54,344 nucleotides of DNA from Marinitoga hydrogenitolerans DSM 16785 (GTDB lineage: Bacteria; Thermotogota; Thermotogae; Petrotogales; Petrotogaceae), in assembly GCF_900129175.1 (NCBI RefSeq), contig NZ_FQUI01000011.1, positions 1 to 54,344 on the forward strand, given 5' to 3'. Position numbers and translations under genes: made by a program. The notes beneath the pieces are model-generated. The model made no database searches. It was not told the origin of the DNA and saw only the letters and a list, made by a program, of their open reading frames with translations. Shown piece after piece: positions 26,162-34,295 of this stretch (positions within the stretch are counted from its first letter, which is position 1; each line of letters begins with the position of its first letter).

Positions 26162-26983
26162 ATGGAGAAAAAAGTATTTGTTTTTGATTTAGATGGAACA
26201 TTACTAAATTCAAAACAAGAAGTAACATTAAGAACAATAAATGCCATGAAAGCTATTTTTGAAAAAGGATATTTTATTATTATAGCAAGTGGGAGAATGT
26301 ACAAATCAACAAAAATGATAATAGAAAAATATTTCCCTTTTTTAAAGAAAATACCAATTATTTCCTATAACGGCGCTTATGTAATATCTCACACTGGGGA
26401 AGTTATTTTCGAATCAGATATTCCTAAAAATGATGCAATAGAAATTATAAAAGAAGCAAAGAATGAAAATATACATGTTCAAATTTATTTAGATGATGAG
26501 TTGATAGGTGAAAAAGATAATGAAGAAATAAGAGGATATTCAAAACATTCTGGTGTTGAATATAAAATAGTAAAAAGTTTAGAGGAATATATTTTAAACA
26601 AAAAAAGTCCTACTAAAGTATTAGTAATTGCCAATAAAGAAAAACTTGATGATTTCCAAAAAAATATGGTATCTAAATATAATAATAAATTAAACATTGT
26701 AAGATCTTTTAATATATATCTCGATTTTTTAAATAAAGATTCTTCAAAAGGAATAGCACTGAAAAAGCTTTCAGAAATTTACGATTTCGATTTATCAAAA
26801 GCTTATATCTTTGGGGATAGTGAAAATGATATTTCGATGTTAAAATTATCAAAAAATTCATATGCTATGAAAAATGCAAGTGAACATGTAAAAAGTGAGG
26901 CAAAAAATATTGCACCATCAAATGATGAAGAGGGTGTCGCCATTGTTATTGAAAAAATATTGTCTGATATTTCTCATTATTAA
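26162..26983 (+). CDS. HAD-superfamily (Cof-type) phosphatase
   Basis: A 273-residue Cof/YidA-like sugar phosphatase. The nucleophile motif is FDLDGTLLNS near the N-terminus, motif II is IIASGRM, the conserved Lys follows GIALKKL, and motif IV is IFGDSENDISML. The middle cap (about 85-190) is type C2. The family dephosphorylates sugar phosphates or flavin and pyridoxal phosphates; the substrate here is not known. GGAGGGAAAAT precedes the ATG. Confidence 0.9.
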   Translation: MEKKVFVFDLDGTLLNSKQEVTLRTINAMKAIFEKGYFIIIASGRMYKSTKMIIEKYFPFLKKIPIISYNGAYVISHTGEVIFESDIPKNDAIEIIKEAKNENIHVQIYLDDELIGEKDNEEIRGYSKHSGVEYKIVKSLEEYILNKKSPTKVLVIANKEKLDDFQKNMVSKYNNKLNIVRSFNIYLDFLNKDSSKGIALKKLSEIYDFDLSKAYIFGDSENDISMLKLSKNSYAMKNASEHVKSEAKNIAPSNDEEGVAIVIEKILSDISHY

Positions 26984-27761
26984 TATCTTTATTATCTCAT
27001 TTTCAATGAAAATTCCAGTATATAAGAATGAAAAATTTATAGGTTATATAAATACATCTCTTGAAGATTCATTAAACGAAGAGATTTTAAATGGTTATTG
27101 GTTGAATTTAATGGAAATAGATAAAGAATTAAATTATTTTATTTTAGGTACATTAAATTCATATGATACTATATATGAGTTCAGTAAGGAATTAGGGAGT
27201 TATTTATTAGAAAAAGGGTATGATTTTATAATTTTTGGAAATCTAAAAGCATTAGAAAAAGGATCAGAAAATTTTTTAGATTATATAGCGAGTTCTCCTT
27301 TTATAGTTTCACAGGTTTTATATACTATGATTAGAGGGTTTGAAACAGCCGGAATTTTTCCTATAATTTATTATGGAAAAGATTATAATCAAGAAGTTAA
27401 AAATTCTTTGGATAATAAAGCAGGTAAAATAAGTTATTTTTCGGATTTCGATAACCAAAATTATATGTTTTATGATAAAATAGAAAAGAAAGTATATTTA
27501 AATAAAGAATATATGCCAGAATTAAGTTGGGATTTATCAAACGAATATAATTTAGAAGATGTAATATTAAATATTTTTGAAAATTCCATAATAATAACAG
27601 GTTGGTTGGGAAATAATTACAAAGTTTATTACAGAGAACTACCAAAAAATAGTAAGGAAAAAAGCATAATATATTTTTCGAAAAAAATCGAAAAAAAGAT
27701 TAATGAATTTTTAGAAAAAAATATAACCATATATTCCGCAAAGAAAAATTGGAATTGGTAA
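26943..27761 (+). CDS. Exported protein of unknown function
   Basis: A 272-residue protein whose N-terminus (MLLKKYCLIFLIINIFIISF) is a clear signal peptide or anchor. No ATG is well placed. The TTG at 26943 lies 6 bases after AGAGGGTG and gives the best start, overlapping the HAD gene by 41 bases; GTG at 26934 and TTG at 26949 are alternatives. The mature part (KNEKFIGYINTSLED, then alternating beta and helix) matches no family I recognise. It ends 20 bases before the next start, so HAD, this gene, the GGDEF-like gene and murA look co-transcribed. Confidence 0.6.
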   Translation: MLLKKYCLIFLIINIFIISFSMKIPVYKNEKFIGYINTSLEDSLNEEILNGYWLNLMEIDKELNYFILGTLNSYDTIYEFSKELGSYLLEKGYDFIIFGNLKALEKGSENFLDYIASSPFIVSQVLYTMIRGFETAGIFPIIYYGKDYNQEVKNSLDNKAGKISYFSDFDNQNYMFYDKIEKKVYLNKEYMPELSWDLSNEYNLEDVILNIFENSIIITGWLGNNYKVYYRELPKNSKEKSIIYFSKKIEKKINEFLEKNITIYSAKKNWNW

Positions 27762-27781
27762 AATGGATAAGGGGGGAGATT

Positions 27782-28381
27782 ATGAATAAAAATTATGAAA
27801 AAAAGGTAAATGAACTGGAAATAGAGAATGATAAATTGAGAAAAGAAATAAAAGATATTAAAGAAGAATTAGAAAATATAAACAATTTATTAGAAGAGTA
27901 TAATAATTTTTCTAAAGAAGAGATAGATGCATATAGTGATTTTGTAGAGGGATTTGTCGAGAGAAAATTCATAGATCCATCAACAAGAGTATATTCAAGA
28001 GAGTTTTTTGATAAGATATTCTTTTTACTTCTTGAAACAGCTTTTGAAAAAAATAATAATTATGGTTTAATAATTGTAAAGATTCCAGAATTAGAGAATT
28101 TAAATTATAAAGGTGAATATTATAAAGGACCTGAGATGGAAATAGGAAGAATTTTAAGAAATAATGTTAGATTACCTTTAGATCTTGTTATGAGATACTC
28201 TAAGACTGTATTTTCAATAATAATACCAGATATTGATGAAGAAGTATTATTTAAAGTAACAGATAGAATAAAATATCAATTAAAAAATTTTACAAAATCA
28301 CCAGAAACGTTAGAATTTTATTCTTTCTATTTGCCAAAAGATTTGACATCTACAGAGGAGATATTAAAATATTTTGATTAG
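27782..28381 (+). CDS. Coiled-coil protein with a degenerate GGDEF-like domain
   Basis: A 199-residue protein. Residues about 4-42 form a Lys/Glu-rich coiled coil. Residues about 62-190 follow the plan of a GGDEF domain: DPSTRVYSREFFDKI stands for the usual DxLTGLxNRRxF, YGLIIVKIPELENLN for the first metal strand, and LVMRYSKTVFSIIIPD for the ARYGGDEFxxLLP strand. The GGDEF signature itself reads SKTVF, so c-di-GMP synthesis is not expected. It may be a ligand-binding or scaffold remnant of the fold. The ATG at 27782 follows GGGGGGAGAT. It lies 21 bases before murA. Confidence 0.6.
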   Translation: MNKNYEKKVNELEIENDKLRKEIKDIKEELENINNLLEEYNNFSKEEIDAYSDFVEGFVERKFIDPSTRVYSREFFDKIFFLLLETAFEKNNNYGLIIVKIPELENLNYKGEYYKGPEMEIGRILRNNVRLPLDLVMRYSKTVFSIIIPDIDEEVLFKVTDRIKYQLKNFTKSPETLEFYSFYLPKDLTSTEEILKYFD

Positions 28382-28402
28382 TTCAAGATTGGAGGATAAA
28401 AA

Positions 28403-29692
28403 ATGGAACATAGATTGGAGATTGAAACTATGGGTAAAATAAAGGTTGTAGGACCTCAAAAAGCATATGGTGAAATAACTATATCAGGTTCGAAAAACTC
28501 AGCTTTACCCATATTGGCTGCAACATTACTAACTGATGAAGAAATAATTCTTCATAATATACCTAATTTGGCTGATGTGAATACAATGATTGAAATATTA
28601 GAAAATGCAGGTAAAAAAGTTTCATGGGAAGAATCATCTTTGATTATAAAAGCGCATTCAAATATAAATTCTGTTTTGCCATATGGTCCAGTAAGAAGGA
28701 TGAGAGCATCTTTTAATGTTTTGGGCCCATTAACTATAAGAAACGGATATGCAAAAGTAGCCTTACCTGGAGGTTGTTCTATAGGGGTTAGACCTGTAAA
28801 TTTTCATCTTGAAGGCTTAAAAAAATTAGGGATAGAATCAAAAATAGAACACGGTTTTACACACTCGAAATACACAAGAACTCCGGAAAAAGTACATGTT
28901 TCGCTACCATTTCCTAGTGTTGGTGCAACAGAACATCTTATAACAACAGCAGTGTTATTAGAAAATACAGAAACAATAATAACCAATTGTGCACAAGAAC
29001 CTGAAATAGTTGATTTGTGTAATTTTTTAATATCAATGGGAGCTAGGATAGAAGGGCATGGTACATCAAATATTAAAATTTATGGTGTGGAAAAGTTGTA
29101 TGGAACAGAATACAAAATTATTCCAGACAGAATAGAAGCAGGAACTTATGCAATATTAGGCGCGGTTTTAGGTGAAAAAATAATTTTGAATAATGTTATT
29201 GAAGATCATATTTTTTCATTGTTAGATATATTTGAAAAAATGGGTGTAAATTATAAGATGGAAAAAAACACTTTAACAATTGAAGGGATTTCAAGACTAG
29301 AATTGTCACCAGTTGATGTTGAAACAGCGACTTTTCCTGGGTTTCCAACAGATTTACAACCACAATTGATGGCCCTTTTGAGTTTAATACCAGGAAGATC
29401 TTCAATAACAGAAAATGTTTTTAAAACGAGATTTAACCATGTTGATGAACTTAATCGTATGGGAGCTAAAATATTTGTTGAAGGTAACACAGCAATTATT
29501 ACTGGCGTAACTAAACTATCTGGGGCACCATTAGAAGCAACAGACTTAAGAGCATCGGCAGCTCTTTTAATTGCATCTTTAATTGCTGATGGTGAAACCA
29601 TAATAAATAATGTGGATCATATTTTTAGAGGTTATGAAAAATTGTTTGAAAAGCTTGAAAAAATGAATTTAAAAATTGAATATAGTGAATAA
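28403..29692 (+). CDS. murA: UDP-N-acetylglucosamine 1-carboxyvinyltransferase
   Basis: A 429-residue MurA that transfers enolpyruvate from PEP to UDP-GlcNAc, the first committed step of peptidoglycan synthesis. The catalytic Cys is Cys125 in LPGGCSIGVRPVNFHLEGL; a Cys here, rather than Asp, predicts sensitivity to fosfomycin. TISGSKNSALPILAA and FPTDLQPQ are also typical. The ATG at 28403 has the stronger ribosome site (TTGGAGGAT); a second in-frame ATG at 28430 would give the more usual N-terminus MGKIKVVGP. Confidence 0.95.
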   Translation: MEHRLEIETMGKIKVVGPQKAYGEITISGSKNSALPILAATLLTDEEIILHNIPNLADVNTMIEILENAGKKVSWEESSLIIKAHSNINSVLPYGPVRRMRASFNVLGPLTIRNGYAKVALPGGCSIGVRPVNFHLEGLKKLGIESKIEHGFTHSKYTRTPEKVHVSLPFPSVGATEHLITTAVLLENTETIITNCAQEPEIVDLCNFLISMGARIEGHGTSNIKIYGVEKLYGTEYKIIPDRIEAGTYAILGAVLGEKIILNNVIEDHIFSLLDIFEKMGVNYKMEKNTLTIEGISRLELSPVDVETATFPGFPTDLQPQLMALLSLIPGRSSITENVFKTRFNHVDELNRMGAKIFVEGNTAIITGVTKLSGAPLEATDLRASAALLIASLIADGETIINNVDHIFRGYEKLFEKLEKMNLKIEYSE

Positions 29693-29694
29693 TG

Positions 29695-29726
29695 AAATGA
29701 GCAATTGATATTGCTCATTTTTTGTT
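29695..29726 (+). terminator. Terminator after murA
   Basis: AAATGAGCAAT / ATTGCTCATTT with a 4-base loop and a T-tract. Confidence 0.85.
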
Positions 29727-29796
29727 ATTAAGTAAGTAAAAAAGAGCTTTTTTGTTTTTTTGTTTAAATTTTAACAAAAATAAATCATAATCGATA

Positions 29797-29825
29797 TTGA
29801 AAATTTTTTCATAAGAGAGTAAAAT
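29797..29825 (+). promoter_or_regulatory. Promoter of the aminotransferase operon
   Basis: TTGAAA (29797-29802) and TAAAAT (29820-29825), 17-base spacer, 33 bases before the start codon. Confidence 0.6.
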
Positions 29826-29857
29826 AAGATTGACTAAAATAAATTGGAGGGATAATC

Positions 29858-31003
29858 TTGATATCAAAGATTGTTAAAAGTATTCAACCATCAATAACTT
29901 TAGAATTAAATGCTAAAGCAATTGAAATGGAAAAAGCAGGTTATGATGTGGTAAAGTTAACTGCAGGTGAGCCAGATTTTATTACCCCTAAAGAAATTAT
30001 CGAAAATGCATATAAAGCTATGATTGAAGGAAAGACAAAATATACAAACTCAGCTGGAGTATTAGAATTAAGAAAAAAAATTGCTAAATTTATAAATTCA
30101 TCGAGAAAAACAGAATATACTGCAGAAAACATTGTAGTTTCAAATGGAGGAAAACAAGCGTTATACAATACATTACTGGCTTTATTAAATCCTGGTGATG
30201 AAGTAATTGTATTAGACCCGTCGTGGGTAAGTTATGAAGCTCAAATAAAATTAGCAAGAGGTATTCCCATACATGTTCCATTAAAATTTAAAAATAATTT
30301 TATTCCACGAGCAGTTGATATAGAACCATATTTAAGTGAAAAAACAAAAGCAATTATAATAAATTCACCAAATAATCCAACAGGTGCAGTATATCCAGAA
30401 GAAACATTTTTCGAAATATACAATTTGATTAAGAACAAAAATATATATTTAATTAGTGATGAAGTATATGAAAAATTAGTATTTGAAGGTGAATTTTATT
30501 CTCCAACTCAAATTTCAGAATTAAGAGAAAAAACAATAATTATAAATGCATTTTCAAAAACATGGTCAATGACAGGTTGGAGAGTTGGTTATTCTGTAGC
30601 TCCTATCGAAATATCAAGAGAAATAAAAAAGATACAAAGTCATATATCTTCAAATATAAATACTCCTGCACAATATGGAGCACTTGCAGCTTTTGATGTT
30701 GATATTGATTACTATATAGACAAGTTTAATGAAAGAAGAAAATTTGTAATGGAAAAGATGAAAGAAGTTGATCTTGAATATGTACATCCACATGGTGCAT
30801 TTTATTTATTTATAAATATTTCCAAATATGATAATGATGATTTTAATTTTGCAAATCAATTATTAAAAACAAAAAAATTAGCAGTAATTCCTGGTAGTGG
30901 ATTTGGAGCAAAAGGATTCATAAGAATATCATATGCTAATTCCATAGAAACATTAGAAAAGGGGCTGAATAGATTATTTGAATATATAGATGAGGTGAAA
31001 TAA
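29858..31003 (+). CDS. Class I/II aminotransferase (aspartate aminotransferase-like)
   Basis: A 381-residue PLP enzyme of fold type I, group I-gamma. Motifs are KLTAGEPDF, the NNPTG loop in NSPNNPTGAVYP, the PLP lysine Lys234 in NAFSKTWSMTGWRVGY, and the substrate-carboxylate Arg in FIRISYANS. The likely role is exchange of amino groups between glutamate and aspartate or related acids; exact specificity is not readable. It starts at TTG behind TTGGAGGGAT. Its TAA overlaps the ATG of the next gene by one base. Confidence 0.88.
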   Translation: MISKIVKSIQPSITLELNAKAIEMEKAGYDVVKLTAGEPDFITPKEIIENAYKAMIEGKTKYTNSAGVLELRKKIAKFINSSRKTEYTAENIVVSNGGKQALYNTLLALLNPGDEVIVLDPSWVSYEAQIKLARGIPIHVPLKFKNNFIPRAVDIEPYLSEKTKAIIINSPNNPTGAVYPEETFFEIYNLIKNKNIYLISDEVYEKLVFEGEFYSPTQISELREKTIIINAFSKTWSMTGWRVGYSVAPIEISREIKKIQSHISSNINTPAQYGALAAFDVDIDYYIDKFNERRKFVMEKMKEVDLEYVHPHGAFYLFINISKYDNDDFNFANQLLKTKKLAVIPGSGFGAKGFIRISYANSIETLEKGLNRLFEYIDEVK

Positions 31004-32358
31004 TGAAAGTAGATTTATTAACGGCTGAAATAGGTAGTACAACTACTATTGTAACAGCTTTTGATAAAATAGATTCTAAAAAGCCTTTAATTTTAGCTCA
31101 AGGTGAATACTATACCACAATTAATGAGGGAGATATAACTATTGGTATAGAAAAAGCTTTAAAAATAATAGAAAATAAATTAGGTGAAAAAGTATCATGG
31201 AATAAATTTCTTGCAACTTCTTCTGCTGCAGGTGGACTTAAAATGACTGTTCACGGCTTAGTATATGATATGACAGTAAAAGCTTCTCGAGAAGCAGCGT
31301 TAGGCGCAGGTGGAGTTATAAAATACGTTACTGCTGGAAAAATGAGAAAATCGCATATAAAAAAAATTCTGGAAATAAAACCTAATCTTATCTTTTTAGC
31401 AGGTGGAGTTGATTATGGAGAAGAAGAAACAGTCTTACACAATGCAGAATTGCTCAAAGATTTACCTATAAAAGTTCCAATAATATATGCTGGTAATATT
31501 GCAGTAGTAGATGAAATTAAAGAAATTTTATCTAATAAAAAGTTATATATAACAGAAAATGTATATCCAAAAGTTGATCAATTAAACGTAGAACCAGCAA
31601 GAAAAGTTATACAAGAAGTTTTTTCTGAGCATATTATTCATGCACCTGGAATGGAAAAAATAGAAGAATACGTTGATGAAAAAATAATTCCAACGCCAGC
31701 TGCAGTAATGAGAACAACACAATTATTAAGTGAAATGTATGAACATGTTTTAACAGTTGATATTGGTGGTGCTACTACTGATGTTGATTCTGTGACTGAA
31801 GGAGATCCTGAAATTCAAAGTATTATGATAAGTCCAGAACCAATTGCTAAACGTACAGTTGAAGGAGATATGGGTGTTTTTGTTAATGCGCATACAGTAA
31901 TAGAATTAATAGGAGAAAAAATCTTGAGAGGGAAATTTTCTAGTTTTGACGAATTAGTAAAAGAAATATCACCATATCCTAAAAAAGAAGAAAATGAAAA
32001 GTTTATGTCAGAGCTTGCTGAATATTGTTTTATTGAGGGTATTAGAAGACATGCAGGAAAGAAAAAACATATTTATACACCATTAGGAAGAAAGACAATA
32101 GCACAAGGGAAGGATTTAACAGCTATAAAATATATATTTGGAACTGGTGGGGTTTTAACGAGATCTAGATTTAATCAAAAAATACTAACATCTATTCATG
32201 GGCAACATAGAAAACATCCAGATGAATTATTACCAAAGAATATTAAAAAGGTCGGATATGATAAAAATTATATTTTTGCACCAATTGGGGTAATTTCAAC
32301 AATAGATAAAGAAATTGCAATGAACATATTGAAAGAAGATTTGGAATTCTTCGAATAA
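31003..32358 (+). CDS. GlmL/MutL-type ATPase (B12-dependent mutase accessory family)
   Basis: A 451-residue actin-fold ATPase. The two phosphate motifs are visible: LLTAEIGSTTTIVTAFD near the N-terminus and VLTVDIGGATTDVDSVTEGD in the middle. The family (GlmL, sometimes called MutL, unrelated to mismatch repair MutL) is associated with glutamate mutase and ornithine aminomutase as a likely reactivating chaperone. No mutase gene lies in the window. It is coupled to an aminotransferase by an overlapping start/stop, so a shared amino-acid pathway is likely. Confidence 0.78.
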   Translation: MKVDLLTAEIGSTTTIVTAFDKIDSKKPLILAQGEYYTTINEGDITIGIEKALKIIENKLGEKVSWNKFLATSSAAGGLKMTVHGLVYDMTVKASREAALGAGGVIKYVTAGKMRKSHIKKILEIKPNLIFLAGGVDYGEEETVLHNAELLKDLPIKVPIIYAGNIAVVDEIKEILSNKKLYITENVYPKVDQLNVEPARKVIQEVFSEHIIHAPGMEKIEEYVDEKIIPTPAAVMRTTQLLSEMYEHVLTVDIGGATTDVDSVTEGDPEIQSIMISPEPIAKRTVEGDMGVFVNAHTVIELIGEKILRGKFSSFDELVKEISPYPKKEENEKFMSELAEYCFIEGIRRHAGKKKHIYTPLGRKTIAQGKDLTAIKYIFGTGGVLTRSRFNQKILTSIHGQHRKHPDELLPKNIKKVGYDKNYIFAPIGVISTIDKEIAMNILKEDLEFFE

Positions 32359-32362
32359 ACAA

Positions 32363-32390
32363 AAAAGGATTCTCGTTAGAGAATCCTTTT
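32363..32390. terminator. Bidirectional terminator between glmL-like gene and corA
   Basis: AAAAGGATTCTC / GAGAATCCTTTT, a perfect 12-bp stem with a 4-base loop, between convergent genes. T-tracts lie on both strands. Confidence 0.85.
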
Positions 32391-32391
32391 A

Positions 32392-33318
32392 TTATAACCA
32401 CTTTTTCCCTTTAAACCATAAAAACGTCATAAACATAATTATAATTGATGAAATAATTATATTTATATAAACCAAAGGATTTTCCTGAAATGGAAGTCTT
32501 ACATTCATTCCATAAAAACTTGTTAAAATAGTAGGTACCTGAAGCAATATAGTTACAACAGTCAAAATTTTCATCACAATATTTAAATTATTAGATATAA
32601 CTGATGCATAAGCATCCATCATTCCAGATAAAATATTACTGTATATATTAGTAACCTCAATAGCTTGTCTATTTTCTATTAATGTATCTTCTAATAAATC
32701 TTGATCATCTTCATATAATGGAAGTATCTTTCCTTTTAAAAGTTTTTCCATCATTATTTCATTTGACCTTAATGATGTGGTGAAGTACACTAAACTTTTC
32801 TCAAGATACATCAATGTTTCAAGTTCATAGTTTTTCATGGATCTATGTAATTCTTCCTCAACTAAATCAATAGTTTTATTTATTTCTTTTAAGTAATCCA
32901 AAAATAATTTGGCATTTTTATAAAATATTTGAAAGATCATTTTACTTTTTTTATGTGGATTTAAAAGACCTGTTCCGATCATCTTATCAATAAAATCTAT
33001 CTCCTGCCTCATTGATAATAAGATGTAATTTTTGCCAATTATAATACCCAAAGAAACAGTTTTGTAAGGAATTTTTTCATTTTCTTCATTTCTCATGGGA
33101 ACTTTTAGAATTAATAAAATTGTATCTTCATCAATTTCAATACGTGCTCTTTCATCTTCATCAAGCGAATCGCTGATAAAATCCGGATCAAAATTTAACA
33201 AGCTTGATAACATATGAACTTCATCCTGTGAAGGGTTCACAACTTTAATTAATGCATCTTGAGAAAAGCTTTTTGTCTCCACTAACCTGTGTTCAATTCT
33301 GCTATAAAATTTTACCAT
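32392..33318 (-). CDS. corA: CorA-family Mg2+/Co2+ channel
   Basis: A 308-residue divalent-cation channel. A large cytoplasmic N-terminal domain with a long helix (to about 245) is followed by two C-terminal membrane helices. The signature YGMNV closes the first helix, followed by the acidic loop residues PFQENP. It would admit Mg2+ as a pentamer, gated by internal Mg2+. AAAGGAGGAATTAAT precedes the ATG. A 15-codon ORF with its own ribosome site lies just upstream. Confidence 0.93.
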   Translation of the reverse strand: MVKFYSRIEHRLVETKSFSQDALIKVVNPSQDEVHMLSSLLNFDPDFISDSLDEDERARIEIDEDTILLILKVPMRNEENEKIPYKTVSLGIIIGKNYILLSMRQEIDFIDKMIGTGLLNPHKKSKMIFQIFYKNAKLFLDYLKEINKTIDLVEEELHRSMKNYELETLMYLEKSLVYFTTSLRSNEIMMEKLLKGKILPLYEDDQDLLEDTLIENRQAIEVTNIYSNILSGMMDAYASVISNNLNIVMKILTVVTILLQVPTILTSFYGMNVRLPFQENPLVYINIIISSIIIMFMTFLWFKGKKWL

Positions 33319-33342
33319 ATTAATTCCTCCTTTATATATATT

Positions 33343-33390
33343 TTATGGGGGTCTAGACAAAGGATCTTCGCTACAACTAAAATAATCCAT
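33343..33390 (-). CDS. corA leader peptide (15 codons)
   Basis: AGAGGTGAATTTT is followed by ATG at 33390 and the frame MDYFSCSEDPLSRPP, ending at TAA 24 bases before the corA start. The peptide has an acidic-Pro stretch (SEDP) and ends Pro-Pro-stop, both of which slow or destabilise ribosomes, especially when Mg2+ is low. Mg2+-transporter genes in enteric bacteria (mgtA, corA) have leader ORFs that sense such stalling; the analogy is inference. TCCTTT inside this ORF (about 33364-33359) is complementary to AAAGGA in the corA ribosome site, offering a switch between masked and open states. Confidence 0.6.
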   Translation of the reverse strand: MDYFSCSEDPLSRPP

Positions 33391-33424
33391 AAAATTCACC
33401 TCTCTTTTAGTTTGATATAAAATA

Positions 33425-33453
33425 ATTATACCATAATTATTTTCAGTTTTTCA
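33425..33453 (-). promoter_or_regulatory. Promoter of the corA leader
   Basis: TATAAT on the minus strand (33430-33425), with a weak TGAAAA at 33453-33448 and a 17-base spacer. It lies 35 bases before the leader ORF. Confidence 0.5.
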
Positions 33454-33473
33454 TAATTATAATGGAATTTATC

Positions 33474-34295
33474 TTATTTGTTAACAAAAGTCTTGTTTTT
33501 TAAATAGTTAATTGAATAAGAAATTAGAAACAAAGAAAATAGTGTAACCACAATAGAGGGGCCAGGTGGAATATCGATAAAATATGCAATAACAATTCCT
33601 AAAAACCCAGATAATATACCTATAAAACTGGAAATAACAATCATTTGATTTAAAGACTTTGCAAATAATTTAGCTATTACACCAGGTGTAATAAGTAAAG
33701 AAGTAACTAAAATAATACCAATGATTTTGACAGAAGTTACCACCACTATAGAGACAATGATTAAGAAAATATAATTTATCAAATTTATAGGTACGCCGAA
33801 ATTTTTTGCCATTCTTGAATTATATGCGTAATATTTTAATTCTTTATTAAACGCAATGACAAGGAATAATATAATAAAAGATACAATACCAAGTATTTTC
33901 ACATCTTGACTATTAACCATTAAGATATCGCCAAACAAATAACTTGAAATTTCTGGTGTATATCCAGGTTTAAGATATAAAAAGATTACACCTAAAGCCA
34001 TTGAAAAAGATAGTAGCATGCCTATAACACTATTTTCACTTATCTTTTCTTTTTTGCCTATGAAATAAATAGCTGTTCCGAATAGGATAGCTGTAATAAT
34101 ACTAATAATATCAATGTTAAAATCAAATAGCACAGCTAAAGCAATACCACCAAAAGCAGTATGTGCAGCGCCCTCACCAATGAATTCCATCTTTTTTAAA
34201 ACAATATAATTTGACAGAATAGAAGCGCTAAAACTGGATAAAATAGCAGCTAAAATTGCGTATATTATAAAATCATAAGAAAATAATTCAATCAT
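33474..34295 (-). CDS. znuB: Zinc/manganese ABC transporter permease
   Basis: A 273-residue permease of the ABC-3 family with about eight helices. It includes the region GEGAAHTAFGGIALAVLF, typical of Zn/Mn permeases, and LLVTSLLITPGVIAKLF, the ATPase contact loop. Zinc is favoured over manganese because a Fur-family regulator sits in the same operon, but this is inference. The start overlaps the ATPase gene by 8 bases. Last gene of the operon. Confidence 0.88.
   Translation of the reverse strand: MIELFSYDFIIYAILAAILSSFSASILSNYIVLKKMEFIGEGAAHTAFGGIALAVLFDFNIDIISIITAILFGTAIYFIGKKEKISENSVIGMLLSFSMALGVIFLYLKPGYTPEISSYLFGDILMVNSQDVKILGIVSFIILFLVIAFNKELKYYAYNSRMAKNFGVPINLINYIFLIIVSIVVVTSVKIIGIILVTSLLITPGVIAKLFAKSLNQMIVISSFIGILSGFLGIVIAYFIDIPPGPSIVVTLFSLFLISYSINYLKNKTFVNK

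Noticed and set aside
27749-27781. Longer start for the GGDEF-like gene
   Set aside because: The upstream ATG at 27749 lies inside the preceding gene and has no ribosome site; GGGGGGAGAT fits the ATG at 27782.
31003-32358. DNA mismatch repair protein MutL
   Set aside because: The shared name is misleading. The protein has an actin-type ATPase fold with GxTTT and DIGGATTD motifs, not the GHKL motifs of mismatch repair MutL.
33319-33473. Mg2+ riboswitch (M-box) before corA
   Set aside because: The leader is short and lacks the M-box stems; the visible element is a 15-codon ORF.
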